Positions 42,851-53,887 of a stretch of DNA of 64,000 nucleotides are shown here, piece after piece (the stretch's first letter is position 1; every line of letters starts with the position of its first letter). Source of the stretch: Diploptera punctata (Eukaryota; Arthropoda; Insecta; Blattodea; Blaberidae); contig JASPKZ010007552.1 in the NCBI GenBank assembly GCA_030220185.1, positions 1 to 64,000 of the forward strand. The letters run 5' to 3'. The notes beneath the pieces are model-generated. The model ran no database searches. It worked only from the letters and a program-made list of their open reading frames with translations, and was not told the DNA's origin. Made by a program: the position numbers and the translations under genes.

Positions 42851-43144
42851 CCCCTCCATGGCATCTTTACCTTGTCGTGGTGGAGTGGCTTGCGTGCTTA
42901 AGTGATCCTGAGAGTTATGCCGGCGGTAGCATTGCTGCCGATAGGGTTACCCATGCCGGACTGGTCGAAGGTGATAAGCGAGCCGAAAAATGTACCTTGG
43001 GCGAAAGAGTGACTATCTTTCACCGTAAAAATACAACCGCCAAGAAATGCGGACATGGGTTCAACTGGGGTAAAATTTTGCGGAGGTCAAATAGTCCCCC
43101 ATTCGGTTCTCCGGGCGGGGACTACTTCAGGGAACCCATGCCAA

Positions 43145-44985
43145 AAGCTCAAACACAGGGACATGTTCCTAGGAACATGGAATGTTAGGACTTTATACAA
43201 TAGCGGGGCACTAGAGATATTAACGCGGGAATTAGATAAATCACCCTTGGATACAGTCGCTTTACAGGAAGTTAGGTGGCCAGGAGAAGGTAGTCAGGAA
43301 TCAGGAAGTTTTGCATTATACTACGGGGGTGCAGAACGACCTGCATTTGGAACGCGTTTTTTAGTCAGAAGGAGGATCCTAACCGCTTTTCGAGATATTA
43401 AGTTTGTTAGTGATAGGGTATCATACATAATTCTAAAGGGTAAACGACATGATTTTATAATTGTAAATGTACACGCCCCCACAGAAGATAAAGATGACAA
43501 GATCAAGGATGAGTTCTATGAAGAATTAGAATGCTTATTTGATAGCCTTTCACGATATCATATGAAAATTGTCTTAGGAGATATTATTGCAAAACTGGGG
43601 CGGGAAGATATATTCAAACCAACAATAGGCAAATTCAGTCTTCATGAAGATAGTAACGACAATGGGGTTAGATTAGCCACATTTGCCACATCAAAGAATC
43701 TCATTGTTAAGAGCACGACATTTCAGCATTAGGATATTCATAAATACACCTGGACGTCCCCAGATGGAGAAACTCGGAACCAGATAGATCATGTTTTACT
43801 GGATAAACGCTGGCACAGTAGCATCATTGATGTTAGATCAGTTAGAGGGACAGACTGCAATTCGGATCATCATCTGGTCAGAGTGAAAATCAGACAACGG
43901 CTATCACTTATGAGAGGAACAAATACTAAAGCTGATACTGTAAAATTTAAATTAAAAAACTTGAAAAATGATGAAATGCGGCAAGAATACCAAATCAAAA
44001 TTGCTAATAGATTTGAAGTACTGGAATCTTCAGATAACAATGTGGTAAACGAAGAAGAAACTGATATAAATAAAGAATGGGAGGCTATAAGAAATATTAT
44101 TAAATTGTCAGCATCAGAAAGCATTGGTTGTTTAAAAAAGAAGCAAAACAAGAAATGGTTTGATGAGGAATGTGCCAACATTGTAAAGAAAGGAAGGTAG
44201 CAAAAATGAAATGGTTACACAAGTCAAATGAGGTAAATTTAGAGCAATTGAGCACTATTAGACGGGAAACCACCAAGTTACTAAAGAGTAACAAGAGGAA
44301 ATATTTGAGAGAGAAGATTAATGATCTTGAAATGAATGCAAAAAATAGGAACATTAGAGAATTATATCAGGGAATTAGTATAGAGAAGAAAGGTTTTCAG
44401 GCTAGAACAAACATAATTCGGAAAGAAAATGGGGATATGATTGCAGATTCCAAGAGTATATTAAATAGATGGAAAAGTTACTTTCATCAGCTATTAAATG
44501 TACATACAGAACAGGACATTGAGGAGAATAATTTACAGACAGCAGAAACGCTAGTCACAGAGCCAAGTGCATTAGAGGTTGATATGGCAATTGAAAAATT
44601 GAATATGTATAAAGCATCAGGTTCAGATGAGATCCCAGCAGAACTGATAAAATCAGGGGTGAAAAATTGATGGACAAGATACGCTGGTTGCTTAGTATGA
44701 TTTGGGAAAAAGAAGCTCTTCCAGATGAATGGAAGGAATCAATTATCGTACCAATTTATAAGAAAGGAGATAAAACTGTTTGCAACAACTACAGGGGCAT
44801 CTCATTACTTTCAACTTCGTACAAAATTCTAACAAATATATTAGTAAGCAGACTTACTCCCTATATTGATGACATTCTAGGAGATCATCAATTTGCATTT
44901 AGAGGAAAGAGGTCTACAAAAGATCGATTTTTAGTATAAGACAGATTTTAGAAAAGAAATGGGAATATAGTGGTACTGTACATCA
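43145..44985 (+). pseudogene. RTE-like polyprotein, endonuclease to RT N-terminus
   Basis: Endonuclease motifs in order: FLGTWNVRTL, the catalytic Glu in LQEVRWPGEG, VNVHAPTEDKDDK, LGDIIAKLGRED (usual Asn after the Asp is replaced by Ile), NQIDHVLLDK and SDHHLV. A TAG at 43730-43732 breaks it. Frame shifts follow at about 44185 and 44665. RT begins with LPDEWKESIIVPIYKKGDKT and NNYRGISLL, LGDHQFAFRG. A further stop occurs near 44938. The endonuclease resembles the craniofacial development protein 2 / BovB type, the basis for the RTE assignment. Confidence 0.88.
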
Positions 44986-44989
44986 ACTA

Positions 44990-46314
44990 CAGGGTGGACC
45001 GCTCGAATGGACCTAATTTCAATTGCTTGTTACTGGCAAACGGTTGAAGATAGAAACTTAAAACAACGTTCATATTACAGAAAAACTCACCAAGTTTTGA
45101 TATCCAGATCACCACATCTCTATATGAGCCCCAGCAGTCAATGTGACGATATCAAAGCGATGAACAATTTCTTGCCAAGTACGTTGGAGTATGTCTTCTG
45201 GAATGTTCTCAATAGCCTCTATGATGCGCTCACGAAGATCACGAAGGTCTTTGACTGGGGTGGTGTAAACTTTATCTTTGACATAGCCCCAGAGAAAGAA
45301 ATCCAGTGGTGTTAAATCGGGAGATCTCGGGGGCCACGCGATTGTTCCTCCCCTACCAATCCAACGGCCAGGGAAAATGTTGTCCAAAGTCGTACGAACT
45401 TCATTGGACCAGTGGGGAGGAGCACCATCTTGCTGGAAAACGATGTTAGGCTGCAGTTGTTCAATTTGTGGAAAGAAGAACTGCTCCAGCATGTCAAGAT
45501 ATGTGGTACCACGAACAGTTTTCTCGGCGAAGAAAAAGGTCCAATGACCTTATTATGTGACAAACTGCACCAAACATTCATCTTCGGACTATCACGAACA
45601 TGCTCTTGAATAGCGTGAGGATTCTCCGATCCCCAGATCCGCACATTATGCCGGTTTACCTTGCCTGACAAATGGAAAGTGGCTTCGTCCGAGAAGAAAA
45701 TCTTGGTCATGAAGTCAGGATCAGCGCCGAGACGGTCCAGCATCGTATTGGCGAATTCCACTCGTTTCGGCATGTCATTCGGCTCCAGACGTTGCACTAA
45801 CTGCACTTTATATGCGTGCAGTTTGAGGCGTTTGTGGACAATCCGTTGTAATGTCGATTTTGGTATTTGAAGTTCCCGCGAAGCTCTTCTTAATGACTTC
45901 CGGGGGCTTCGCTCAAATGCGGCTTGAACATTTGCTACCACTTCATCGGATGCTCTGCGACCACCACCATGCTTCTTCAACACAGATCCTGTAGCTAATA
46001 ATGTATCACGCCACTTCTTTATGCTTCTAGCAGTTGGAGCATCACGGTTAAACACACGCCGGAACTCCCTTTGAACTCTAATGATTGATTTAAACTCCGC
46101 ATACCACAAAACAGCTTGCGCTTTCATCTGCGGAGTCGCCATTTTCACAAACAATTAAATCTAAGAACGAGAAACGTATCTTTGTGCCATCTACCGACAG
46201 GATTCGAAACTTGGTGAGTTTTTCTGTACTATGAACGTTGTTTTAAGTTTCTATCTTCAACCGTTTGCCAGTAACAAGCAATTGAAATTAGGTCCATTCG
46301 AGCGGTCCACCCTG
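44990..46314 (-). mobile_element. mariner-family element with ~107-bp TIRs
   Basis: Ends CAGGGTGGACCGCTCGAATG on both strands. The inverted match continues about 107 bp (to AAAACTCACCAAGTTT), unusually long for a mariner. TA at 44988-44989 and 46315-46316. 1325 bp. Inserted in the RT of LINE copy F, which reads on with VDFKKAYDSIKRE at 46317. Confidence 0.93.
45109..46142 (-). pseudogene. mariner-family transposase with one frameshift
   Basis: Starts at the ATG at 46142 (MATPQMKAQAVLWY). N-terminal HTH region with RSIKKWRDTLLATGSV and PRKSLRRASRELQIPKSTLQ. First catalytic Asp in KIFFSDEATFHLSG, second in NIVFQQDGAPPHW, third in WPPRSPDLTPLDFFLWGYVK. 41 residues separate the last two, again DD41D. 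The only clear lesion is loss of one T in the TTTTT run near 45535 (after KVIGPF), which shifts the frame. The second part is open to 45109. A nearly intact, recent insertion. Not closely similar to the mariner at 16981. Confidence 0.92.
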
Positions 46315-46316
46315 TA

Positions 46317-47428
46317 TATGTAGACTTCAAAAAAGCATATGATTCAATTAAGAGGGAGAAGTTATATAGTATCCTGCTGGAGTTAGGAATTCCTATAAAG
46401 TTAGTTAGACTTATACGAATGTGTCTAAATGGCACATTGAGTAGGGTGCGTGTAGGCAAAGAATTTTCGGACACTTTTGAAATCCAGAATGGGTTGAAGC
46501 AAGGATATGCACTATCTCCTCTACTATTTAATTTTGTACTTGTGCATGCCATTAAATCATTAGAGAATGAGGAAGGCTTACAACTGAATGGTATTAATAA
46601 GCTGTTAGTTTATGCTGATGATATAGTATTGTTGGCTGATAGCGAGGAGATACTAAAGGACAATACGCACACATTATTTTGAGTAATACTAAGGACTTAG
46701 GACTGGAAGTAAATATCAATAAAACTAAATATATGGTCACACGTAGAAATATATTGTATAATGGAAATGGACAGCTAATGACAAATGAGGGAAATTTTGA
46801 GGAAGTGGCTGAATTCAAATACCTAGGAACAATAATCACAAATAGGAATGAGATGCACAAAAAAATTAAACATAGGCTCAATTCTGGAAATGCGTGCTAT
46901 TATGCATTGCAGAGACCCTTGATGTCCCAACTCCTTTCAAAAAACATTAAACTGAAAATATATAAAACTATTATTCTACCAGTTATACTATATGGGTGCG
47001 AAACATGGACTCTTACTTTAAGGGAGGAAAGGAGATTACAAGTATTTGAGAATAAAGTACTTAGGAAAATTTTTAGAACTAAGAGAGATGAACAGACAGG
47101 TGAATGGGGAAGGCTTCATAACAATGAACTACATGGTCTTTATAGGGAGCCAGATATAACAAGAACAGTTCAGTCTCGTAGACTGCGATGGGCAGGACAT
47201 GTTGCACGAATGGGAAATGAAAGACTTGCATGGAAGCTTCTTGTAGGGAAGCCAGAGGGAAAACGCCCAGTAGGTAGACCAAGAATGAGATGGGAGAATA
47301 ACATTAACTATGATTTGAGGGAAGTAGATTATACAGGGAATGATTGGAAAGCATTATCTGCGGATAGGGATGTATGGAGAGCTTATTCCCGCGCGGCCAT
47401 GAACCTACGGGTTCGATTGTGCCAGTGA
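46317..47428 (+). pseudogene. RTE-like polyprotein, RT core to C-terminus
   Basis: VDFKKAYDSIKRE (first RT Asp), GLKQGYALSPLLFNFVL, LLVYADDIVLLADSEE (YADD at 46611-46622). Two extra T in HTLF... near 46675 shift the frame, after which 46679-47428 is open through EVNINKTKYM, KYLGTIITNRNE, YGCETWTLTL, RRLRWAGHVARMG and GRPRMRWENN. Catalytic RT residues are intact, and the damage is frameshifts plus the mariner. Confidence 0.9.
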
Positions 47429-47485
47429 GTAAGTAAGTATGGAATATTCACCTGAAAGGTCCGTCTCCTCAACTTAATTAATTAT

Positions 47486-47516
47486 TTAACTGTAGCGCTT
47501 TCGGGACTTGTCCCAT
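47486..47516 (-). ncRNA. degenerate hammerhead-like motif
   Basis: Minus strand: CTATGA (one base short of CUGAUGA), stem II TGGGAC-AA-GTCCC, then GAAAG with a minimal CGCTA, compatible with A-U/G-C closing of stem III. Probably inactive. Confidence 0.4.
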
Positions 47517-47867
47517 CATAGGCAGGATTCAAAACTGGTGTTTCACTGAAGATCTGGTAGAGGGTGTTACATGTATTGAGTTCGTTTTCGTTTATCAGAT
47601 TGTCGTTGTCGTGAGCTGCTTTCATGATTTCCATCTCTTCGAGTACGTTTATCTTCGCTGGATTATTTACTCTGTGTATTAATGTTAGGGTGTTGTTTTA
47701 TATTTTTACATTCGATGTCCTTCATGGATATCGTGTTTTGTACAGCTTGAATTTCCTTCTGCGTGAATAAAGTCTCGAAAATGTTCTTTAAATCTGATGT
47801 TCAAACATCTGTTTGTTCTTCCTATATAAAATTTGTTGCAGTCCTTACATGCCAATTTATATACTGC

Positions 47868-47900
47868 GATGATGGGACAAGTCCCGAAAGCGCCAGAGTT
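47868..47900 (+). ncRNA. degenerate hammerhead-like motif
   Basis: Plus strand: GCGATGA (one base short of CUGAUGA), perfect GGGAC-AA-GTCCC hairpin, GAAAGCGC. Counterpart of the motif at 47486. Confidence 0.4.
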
Positions 47901-47976
47901 AAATAATTAATTAAGTTGAGGAGACGGGCCTTTCAGGTGAATATTCCACAATTTTATATTTTAATTTTGAATAATA

Positions 47977-48463
47977 CCTCAACGGAACACATCATGAATA
48001 TTATAAAAGTTGAATATTGAGCTGAAGGTGAATTTATTCAGTTAAGAGAACGGTAGGTATATGTTCGCAATTGTTAAAGCTTTACATTTCGGTGCCTTTT
48101 AACTGTGCAGTGTGTCTTATCAGCATTACGATTTAGTCCATGTTTCGACTACCATTGGGAAATTGAAACTAAGTAACTTTATTTTGTCTAAGGGAAGAAG
48201 TAAGCGATGTAACTGTTACATGTCGTCCAGTAAAGGAAAAAATCAGGCAGCGTTTCACGCTTTATTACTAGTTAATTCCGAAGTAAAGTGGAGTAACTAA
48301 GGTAACAGGCACGCAAGAAATACGTCCCACATGCTACGGGCCGCACGCTTCTTTTTCATTCCATCTTCCTCTCTCACAGGCCAAGAAGACATTGATCCGA
48401 CTACATGAAGAATGATAATGAGGTAACCATTAAAATAAATAAAAGTAATAACAATACTACTAG
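47977..48463. other. no recognised gene
   Basis: A 62-codon plus-strand frame at 48112-48300 (MSYQHYDLVHVSTTIGKLKL) is not recognisable as a family. Otherwise anonymous. Confidence 0.4.
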
Positions 48464-48477
48464 TACTAATGATAATA

Positions 48478-48870
48478 GTCGGCCGCGGTCGACTAGTGGT
48501 TATGCTCCTTGCCTCTGGTCCCGAGGGTCGCGGGTTCAAACCCGGCCGGGGTCGATGGAATTTTAGGACGGAAAAATCCAAGAAACAGCTCCTCCGGGAG
48601 GGAGGGAGCAGTGGGTCCCGAATCTGAAGATTTTCAGGCCTGAATGGAAAGGCCTCTAAGCAAAATGTACCGAATTTTCGCGTCCTAGTACTACCTTGGT
48701 TTCCTAGATGTCAGTATGAGGCGGAACGCTGACCACGGACCACTCAAAATGACATCTATACAAAAAGAAGTGTAACTAAATTAGTATGGTTCAAATTCTT
48801 CCCTGTAGGGGAAGAGCGCCTAAATCTCTGTAAAGGTAAAGGGAAAACATAGGCTTACAATACAATACAA
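48478..48870 (+). mobile_element. tRNA-derived SINE, family 3, full length
   Basis: Head GTCGGCCGCGGTCGACTAGT, A-box-like GACTAGTGGTTATG, B box GCGGGTTCAAACCCGG. Body with GATGTCAGTATGAGGCGGAA and GACCACGGACCACTC. Tail with CTGTAGGGGAAGAGCGCC, ending ACAATACAATACAA. Perfect 14-bp duplication TACTAATGATAATA at 48464-48477 and 48871-48884. Confidence 0.93.
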
Positions 48871-48884
48871 TACTAATGATAATA

Positions 48885-49080
48885 ATAGTTTTATGTATTA
48901 TGGCTGAGTTAAGACCTCAAGGCCTTCTCTTATACTCAACCACTACACAAACTACATATTATGTTATTGCTGTATTTATAAATTACTGTATACAATATAA
49001 AAACTATAACATGAAACAAATACAACACAGAATTCGTATTGCAAACAGCCCTTACTTTTATACATTAACACAAAACTAAC
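48885..49080 (-). mobile_element. CR1-like LINE 3' end
   Basis: GAGTTAAGACCTCAAGGCCT and CTTCTCTTATACTCAACCAC match the 3' untranslated end at 42007-42060. The minus strand ends in AATAAAACTA and an AAT-rich tail, into which SINE family 3 inserted. Confidence 0.6.
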
Positions 49081-49345
49081 TAACTCACTGGTTCTATCGA
49101 ACCCCTAGGTTCACGACCTCGCTGACATAAGCTCTCCATGCATCCCTATCCTGAGATAATGTTTTCTAATCGCCCCCTGTATATTTTACATCCCTCTAGC
49201 CATGGTTAATATTATTCTCTCACCTCATTCGTAGCCTATCTTCTGGGCCCTTTTCCTCTGGTTTTCCTGTAAGGGATTTTCATGCCCCTCTTTCATTCCC
49301 CATTCGTGACACACTTTCTGTCCATCGCAGTCTACGATACCTATT
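49081..49345 (-). pseudogene. RTE-like LINE tail fragment, reverse (copy I)
   Basis: On the minus strand a decayed version of the C-terminal tail: VCHEWGMKEGHE corresponds to VARMGNERGA, followed by a GKPEGKRP-like segment, a diverged WENN region and ...CACTGGCTCAG-like end. Older than the other copies. Confidence 0.7.
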
Positions 49346-49437
49346 ACATCTTCTTGTATCTTGTAAGCCCATGTTTCCCTTAACAGAGATTTATGCGCTC
49401 TCCCCCTACAGGGAATAATTTTAACCATACTAATTTA

Positions 49438-49569
49438 TAATACTATAATAACACAATTCATAATTTGTAAACATGTCTGAAGAAGGTACAGTGTAACGAA
49501 ACAGCTATAACTGAATTATATCTTAATAAATATGAAAATCAAATAAAACTAAGTTTTATTTTATTAATA
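49438..49569 (+). mobile_element. solo Penelope-like terminal repeat with 12-bp target duplication
   Basis: Matches the right arm at about 33555-33670. Flanked by CATACTAATTTA at 49426-49437 and 49570-49581, and the intact target can be seen in the SINE at 8456. Contains a hammerhead-like motif at 49477-49510. Confidence 0.88.
49477..49510 (+). ncRNA. hammerhead-ribozyme-like motif, stem II weakened
   Basis: CTGAAGA, GGTACAGTGTAAC (one stem II pair lost compared with 33597), GAAACAGCTAT. The GTC cleavage triplet is changed to TAT, so likely inactive. Confidence 0.45.
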
Positions 49570-49609
49570 CATACTAATTTAGTTACACTTGTTTTCGTAT
49601 ATGGGACAT

Positions 49610-50233
49610 TCCATACGAAATCGGCAAAAAAATTGTGAAAATTGAACTCACATCTTTAAAAGTTTACAATTTTTTTTACAGTGAAACTTTATGATATACT
49701 GAATATCTGAACCGAATTTCAAGTCTTCGCTTGATGTAATTAAAGAGTAATAGAGCTGTCAATTTATCGTACTGTTTTAAATAGTCTCTTTTATAAAATA
49801 CATTTCTCGAAGTATGGCTATTCCCTCAACTTGAAAAGATAGTCACATTATAGATGATTTTATGCTCTATCGCTTGAAAATTAGTATGTTAATATTTACG
49901 TTTTTCTGAAGGGCGTAAATGCAATTAATATACAATTGACCTTCCTCACCAAAAATTTTATAAAATCAAAAAATGCCACATTATTACCTGAACACCAGTT
50001 AATTTTTTGTAATTAGTATTAAAGTGGAGTCTTGAAAGGAAACTACCAAAAATAATTATTTTTCCTAAAATCTCCTATGTGTAGACTGCCCGCAATACCT
50101 TTCGCGTGAGTGGAGATCGCTCGCTCGTACAAACAATGACGGAGCTACTTGGTAATAGTCCTTTGCGCACTTACAAATATTTTTTATTGTTATTATCATC
50201 ATTACATTATTTTTATTATCATTATTACAATTA
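49610..50233. other. no recognised gene
   Basis: AT-rich anonymous sequence ending in a poorly ordered (ATT)n/(ATC)n stretch. Confidence 0.5.
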
Positions 50234-50440
50234 TTACATCATCATCATCATCATCGTGGACAAGTGGTTACTCTGCACGCCTCCGATTCCGAGGTTCGCG
50301 GGTTCAAACTCGATAGGAATCAATGACATTTTAAAGGCGTAACAATTCTGAATGTAGCTTTCTCCAGAAGGAAGGAAATCCGTGAGTCCCGTGTCGTAAA
50401 TTTATGGTACGTAGGAGAACCTCGCGCTTGAAATAAATTG
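50234..50440 (+). mobile_element. (ATC)n plus diverged SINE family 3-like copy
   Basis: An ATC run is followed by GTGGACAAGTGGTTACTCTG (A-box like) and CGCGGGTTCAAACTCG (B box), then a body faintly like family 3 (CCAGAAGGAAGGAAATCC, GTGAGTCCCGTGTCG). Confidence 0.6.
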
Positions 50441-51474
50441 CTACATAATAAACGTCATTAAATATAACAATCTTTATTGATATATTCAGTAGGCGGTTAA
50501 TTTTGTGCTGATTTTGGCTAATGTATAGTTTAATTTAAATTACTAAGCACCTACGAATTCAAGCTGGTAGGCCTATTAAAATATTTTCTAGAGAGTAGTT
50601 TTGTAATGTGTTGTAATGTTTTGTACTTGTACCCTACACCAATGTCTGATGTTGAATATTGTAAGTAATGTTAAGCTATCGATAATAATTTATAACAATT
50701 TTCATGCTGTTACAAGTAATATTTAAGAGGTATAAATATATTTTATTGGCTTGGTATCACTTACTGATCTTGCATCCCCTACTCATGACATATCTAAGAT
50801 GATATTAAAATGCACGATAATATTAGCTTTTATTATAAGCTAAATTATTGTTATAGTGTTTAATTTAATGTCTAAACTTCCAATTATTCTCCTTTTATAA
50901 CACAAAATGTATACCTCTACGATTATTCTCTCATTCCAGAAACATTTAAGAAATTGTAAAATTATATATTAACACATAATATTGTTAATAACTATTGTAT
51001 ACTAATATATGCATAATTAAAATTATATTTAACTTCTAACTCACCATTCAGTCTTTGTAGATCTGCAAACTTGTGAGTTAAAAACAATAAGATATTATTT
51101 TAAATTTGACTGTGACACTTAAAATGACGAGATGCACTAAACATACTGATGTAAATCAACTGTCTGAACTTGAGAATTGTTGATGTAAAACAGATGTTTA
51201 AGGAAGACTTTGCTGACATTGCATTATTATCGTTTGGTAGGAAGTGGTACGAGTATTAAAACATTCGGTTTTATTTGGAAGTGATATCTTATAACAATAC
51301 TATTTCGTCAAAGTTTTCAGGGTACAATACAATACACTGAATAAAAAGTTATTTTAAGACTGAAATTAGTAATTATAACATAATAAAAATTTATACCAGT
51401 TTATTCAATTAATGATGAAAGAGTTTTTATTATATAATATTACATTTAAACTGTAATGAAAAATTTGTAACAAA
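50441..51474. other. AT-rich, no recognised gene
   Basis: About 1 kb of AT-rich sequence without protein-like frames or repeats known from the window. Confidence 0.5.
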
Positions 51475-51489
51475 ATAAATAATTTGTTT

Positions 51490-51910
51490 TAAAAAAGGGC
51501 AGAAGATTACGAGTATTTGAGAATAAAGTTCTTAGGAATTTTTTTTGGATCAAAAAGAGATGAACAGACAGGTGAATGGAGAAAACTACATAATAGTGAG
51601 CTACATGATCTGTATAGGAAGCCAGATATAATAAAAACAGTTAAGTCTCGTAGGCTGCGATGGGCAGGAAATGTGGCACATATGGAGGATGAAAGAGGTG
51701 CTTGGAAATTTCTGGTAGGAAAACCGGAGGGAAAACGCCCAGTTGGAAGACTAAGAATGAGGTGGGAGAATAACATTATACATGATTTGAGGGAAGTAGA
51801 TTATACAGGGGATAATTGGAAAACGTTAGCTCGGGATGGGATGTATGGAGAGCTTATGTCCGCGATGCCATGAACCTACAGGTTCCACAGAGCCAGTGAG
51901 TGAGTTAGTT
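51490..51910 (+). mobile_element. RTE-like LINE, 421-bp truncated insertion (copy G)
   Basis: 5'-truncated to RLRVFENKVLR. Then KRDEQTGEWRKLHN, RRLRWAGNVAHM, GRLRMRWENN. Ends CCAGTGAGTGAGTTAGTT. A perfect 15-bp duplication ATAAATAATTTGTTT lies at 51475-51489 and 51911-51925. One frameshift near 51833 (GATGGGATG). Confidence 0.93.
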
Positions 51911-51925
51911 ATAAATAATTTGTTT

Positions 51926-52660
51926 AATAATTCACAGTAAACGTAAGTAACAGAGCTCTTTACTTCTCACTTCAGCAATAAAATTTGATAAATAAATATC
52001 TACTGCGTAAGAATTAAAATATCGCCACTTTTATAAATTTACGGTACTGTTCCATTAAGCAGAACATATAATAATCTATTCGATTTAATGGCAGTTGAAA
52101 AAGTCACTGATGAAGCTCTTTCAATAAAGTACGCGCGCGACCTTGGTCGTGAAATGAATCTGCTGCGCCGTGGACCCGCGAGTTTTTTTTACGAAAATAG
52201 AATAAAAAACATTTATATTGTCTGAACTATTCAACTCTCCAAAAGGGCAATTGCTGGAAATTAATCCTTATTACGTGAATAGTATCCTGTATTTTTTCCG
52301 TTTTCATTTTTTGATATATACTGCAGTAAACCGCCATAAAACAGAAAATTGACACCGAAAATAAAAATATCCTAATTATAAAAATAACACCCTTAAACTA
52401 CATGATATCACCTATATAAATATGTTTGAGACAAATTTCTGCTGTTTACTGTTTCAGAAATATTAGTTAGTAAACGTTTTAGTTTATCATATTTACGATA
52501 ATTTTAGATCATCATAACTACGAACCTATAAATGATAAAAATTTAATTTCTGTATTAATACGTTTATAAATGTATTCACTATATTTAGGGATACATACAA
52601 TTAAAAAAATAAATTGCAAGATTTTTTGCTGTCCGATTTGATAAGGATTGTCCCATATAT
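51926..52660. other. no recognised gene
   Basis: Anonymous AT-rich sequence, with a small GC-richer patch at 52125-52185 that includes TACGCGCGCGACC. Confidence 0.5.
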
Positions 52661-52953
52661 GTCATTTTGAGTGGTGCGTGGTCAGCGTTCCGCCTCATAC
52701 TGACATCTAGGAAACCAGTGTAGTACTAGGACGGGAAAATTCGGTAAATTTTCCTTAGAAGCCTTTTCATTCAGGCTTAAGGATTTTTTACGAGCCTGAA
52801 AATCTTGAGACCCACGTCTTAAAGTCCCTCCCGGAGGACTTGCTCCTTGGATTTTTCCATCCTAAAAAAAATCCATGGGCCCCGGCCGGGTTTGAACCCG
52901 CGACCCTCGGGACCAGATGCAAGGGGCATAGCCACTAGTCCACCGCGGCCGAC
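52661..52953 (-). mobile_element. tRNA-derived SINE, family 3, lacking the far tail
   Basis: Reverse copy with head at the right (GTCGGCCGCGGTGGACTAGT on the minus strand) and B box GCGGGTTCAAACCCGG. The tail stops at ATGACA, so the AC-rich end seen at 48478 is missing. Confidence 0.88.
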
Positions 52954-53887
52954 CTATTACATCTGTTCTTATTATATCTGGCTTTCTACGTAGTTCATTG
53001 TTATGTGGTCAAATAGTAATACAATTGGACAACAACCAGCAATATGCCCTTTAAACGTGAAGGTGATAAAATGTGTAATATTAGACTGAAAACGGATGCA
53101 TTAGGAAAATAAGGATTACGTCATTAATAACCACTTATCGTAATGAGCTGAAATCTAATGCCAATTCATAGAAAATTTGGATTCTATTTCCTTCAAATCT
53201 AAGTTCTCATCAATTTTAAAATGAAATAGTTCTGCTCTATTATCACGAACGAAAATTGTAATTATAGGCCAAATATTTATGGAGTCAATTAGCTTACCAC
53301 CCTCCAGAACAAGTATTGCATCCGTTACGAGTCATTTCGTTTCCCCAGAGCTGTGCGACAGTACTGGTTAGCCGCATCCTTGTATATCACTGACAGATAC
53401 TTCACCTCATATCAGTTATAGGAGCTTCCATGAACAAGCTTTTACTGCAAACTGTATAAGGAACAAGGGTTTTTAAAAAAATAAGAAAAAAACTATGCAC
53501 AGATGTTTTCGGCAATATTGTTATAGTAAATTATAAGCAAGTAGACTTAAATACTTCATTCCAAATATCTCGGGTACATTGTCCTCCTCCTCTCGACGTG
53601 TGGTCTCGATGTGCGTGTGTTAATGTATCGTGTCACACTGAAAACAACGTACCCCAGTGATAGAAAGTCCCCGCGTGGGGTTCACGGTCCAGTGCGGAAC
53701 GGGTGGTGTTGAGTTTACATACAGGTGAATGTCTGTGGCTAATGATGACGTGGTGATTGTTGTACCGTTGTACTAAATATAATAAATTAGATTAGTTGGT
53801 ATAGATTCCTGCTATCGAGCAATTGCACGGGGGTAGGTTTTAGCCCTCTATCTCTATATAGTTCTCTATCTTGAATATTATCAGCAG
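52954..53887. other. no recognised gene; GC-richer 53580-53760
   Basis: 53580-53760 (CTCTCGACGTGTGGTCTCGA, GTCCCCGCGTGGGGTTCACG) is unusually GC-rich for the region and could be a short promoter-like or exon-like stretch. I found no convincing frame. Confidence 0.35.

Larger units (their letters stand above)
42851..47435 (+). mobile_element. near-complete RTE-like LINE (copy F) with 14-bp target duplication
   Basis: Flanked by AGTATGGAATATTC at 42837-42850 and 47436-47449. Removing the mariner passenger leaves ~3.26 kb, the usual RTE size. A 5' leader (CTTGTCGTGGTGGAGTGGCT) precedes one long polyprotein: endonuclease, linker, RT and C-terminal domain. The 3' end is GTGCCAGTGAGTAAGTAAG without poly(A). 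Reference copy for the other fragments at 1021, 13815, 16190, 18320/21024, 35266/40925, 49081, 51490 and 59681. Confidence 0.93.
47450..47975 (-). mobile_element. Penelope-like element remnant with GIY-YIG segment
   Basis: On the minus strand 47856-47781 encodes CNKFYIGRTNRCLNIRFKEH, the GIY-YIG-type endonuclease core of Penelope-like elements, preceded by LACKD. The frame then decays and ends near NPAYDGTSPESA. The segment is enclosed by ~80-bp nearly identical inverted repeats (47450-47522; 47869-47946), each with a hammerhead-like hairpin. The RT part is absent. Confidence 0.8.
49346..49606 (-). mobile_element. SINE family 3 tail fragment, interrupted
   Basis: 49346-49437 (GTAAGCCCATGTTTCCC, CTCCCCCTACAGG) and 49570-49606 (TACTAATTTAGTTACACTTG) are one SINE tail split by a 132-bp Penelope-type insertion. 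Confidence 0.85.

Noticed and set aside
44990..46314. Host gene on the minus strand
   Set aside because: Long TIRs, TA duplication and interruption of a LINE show it is a transposon.
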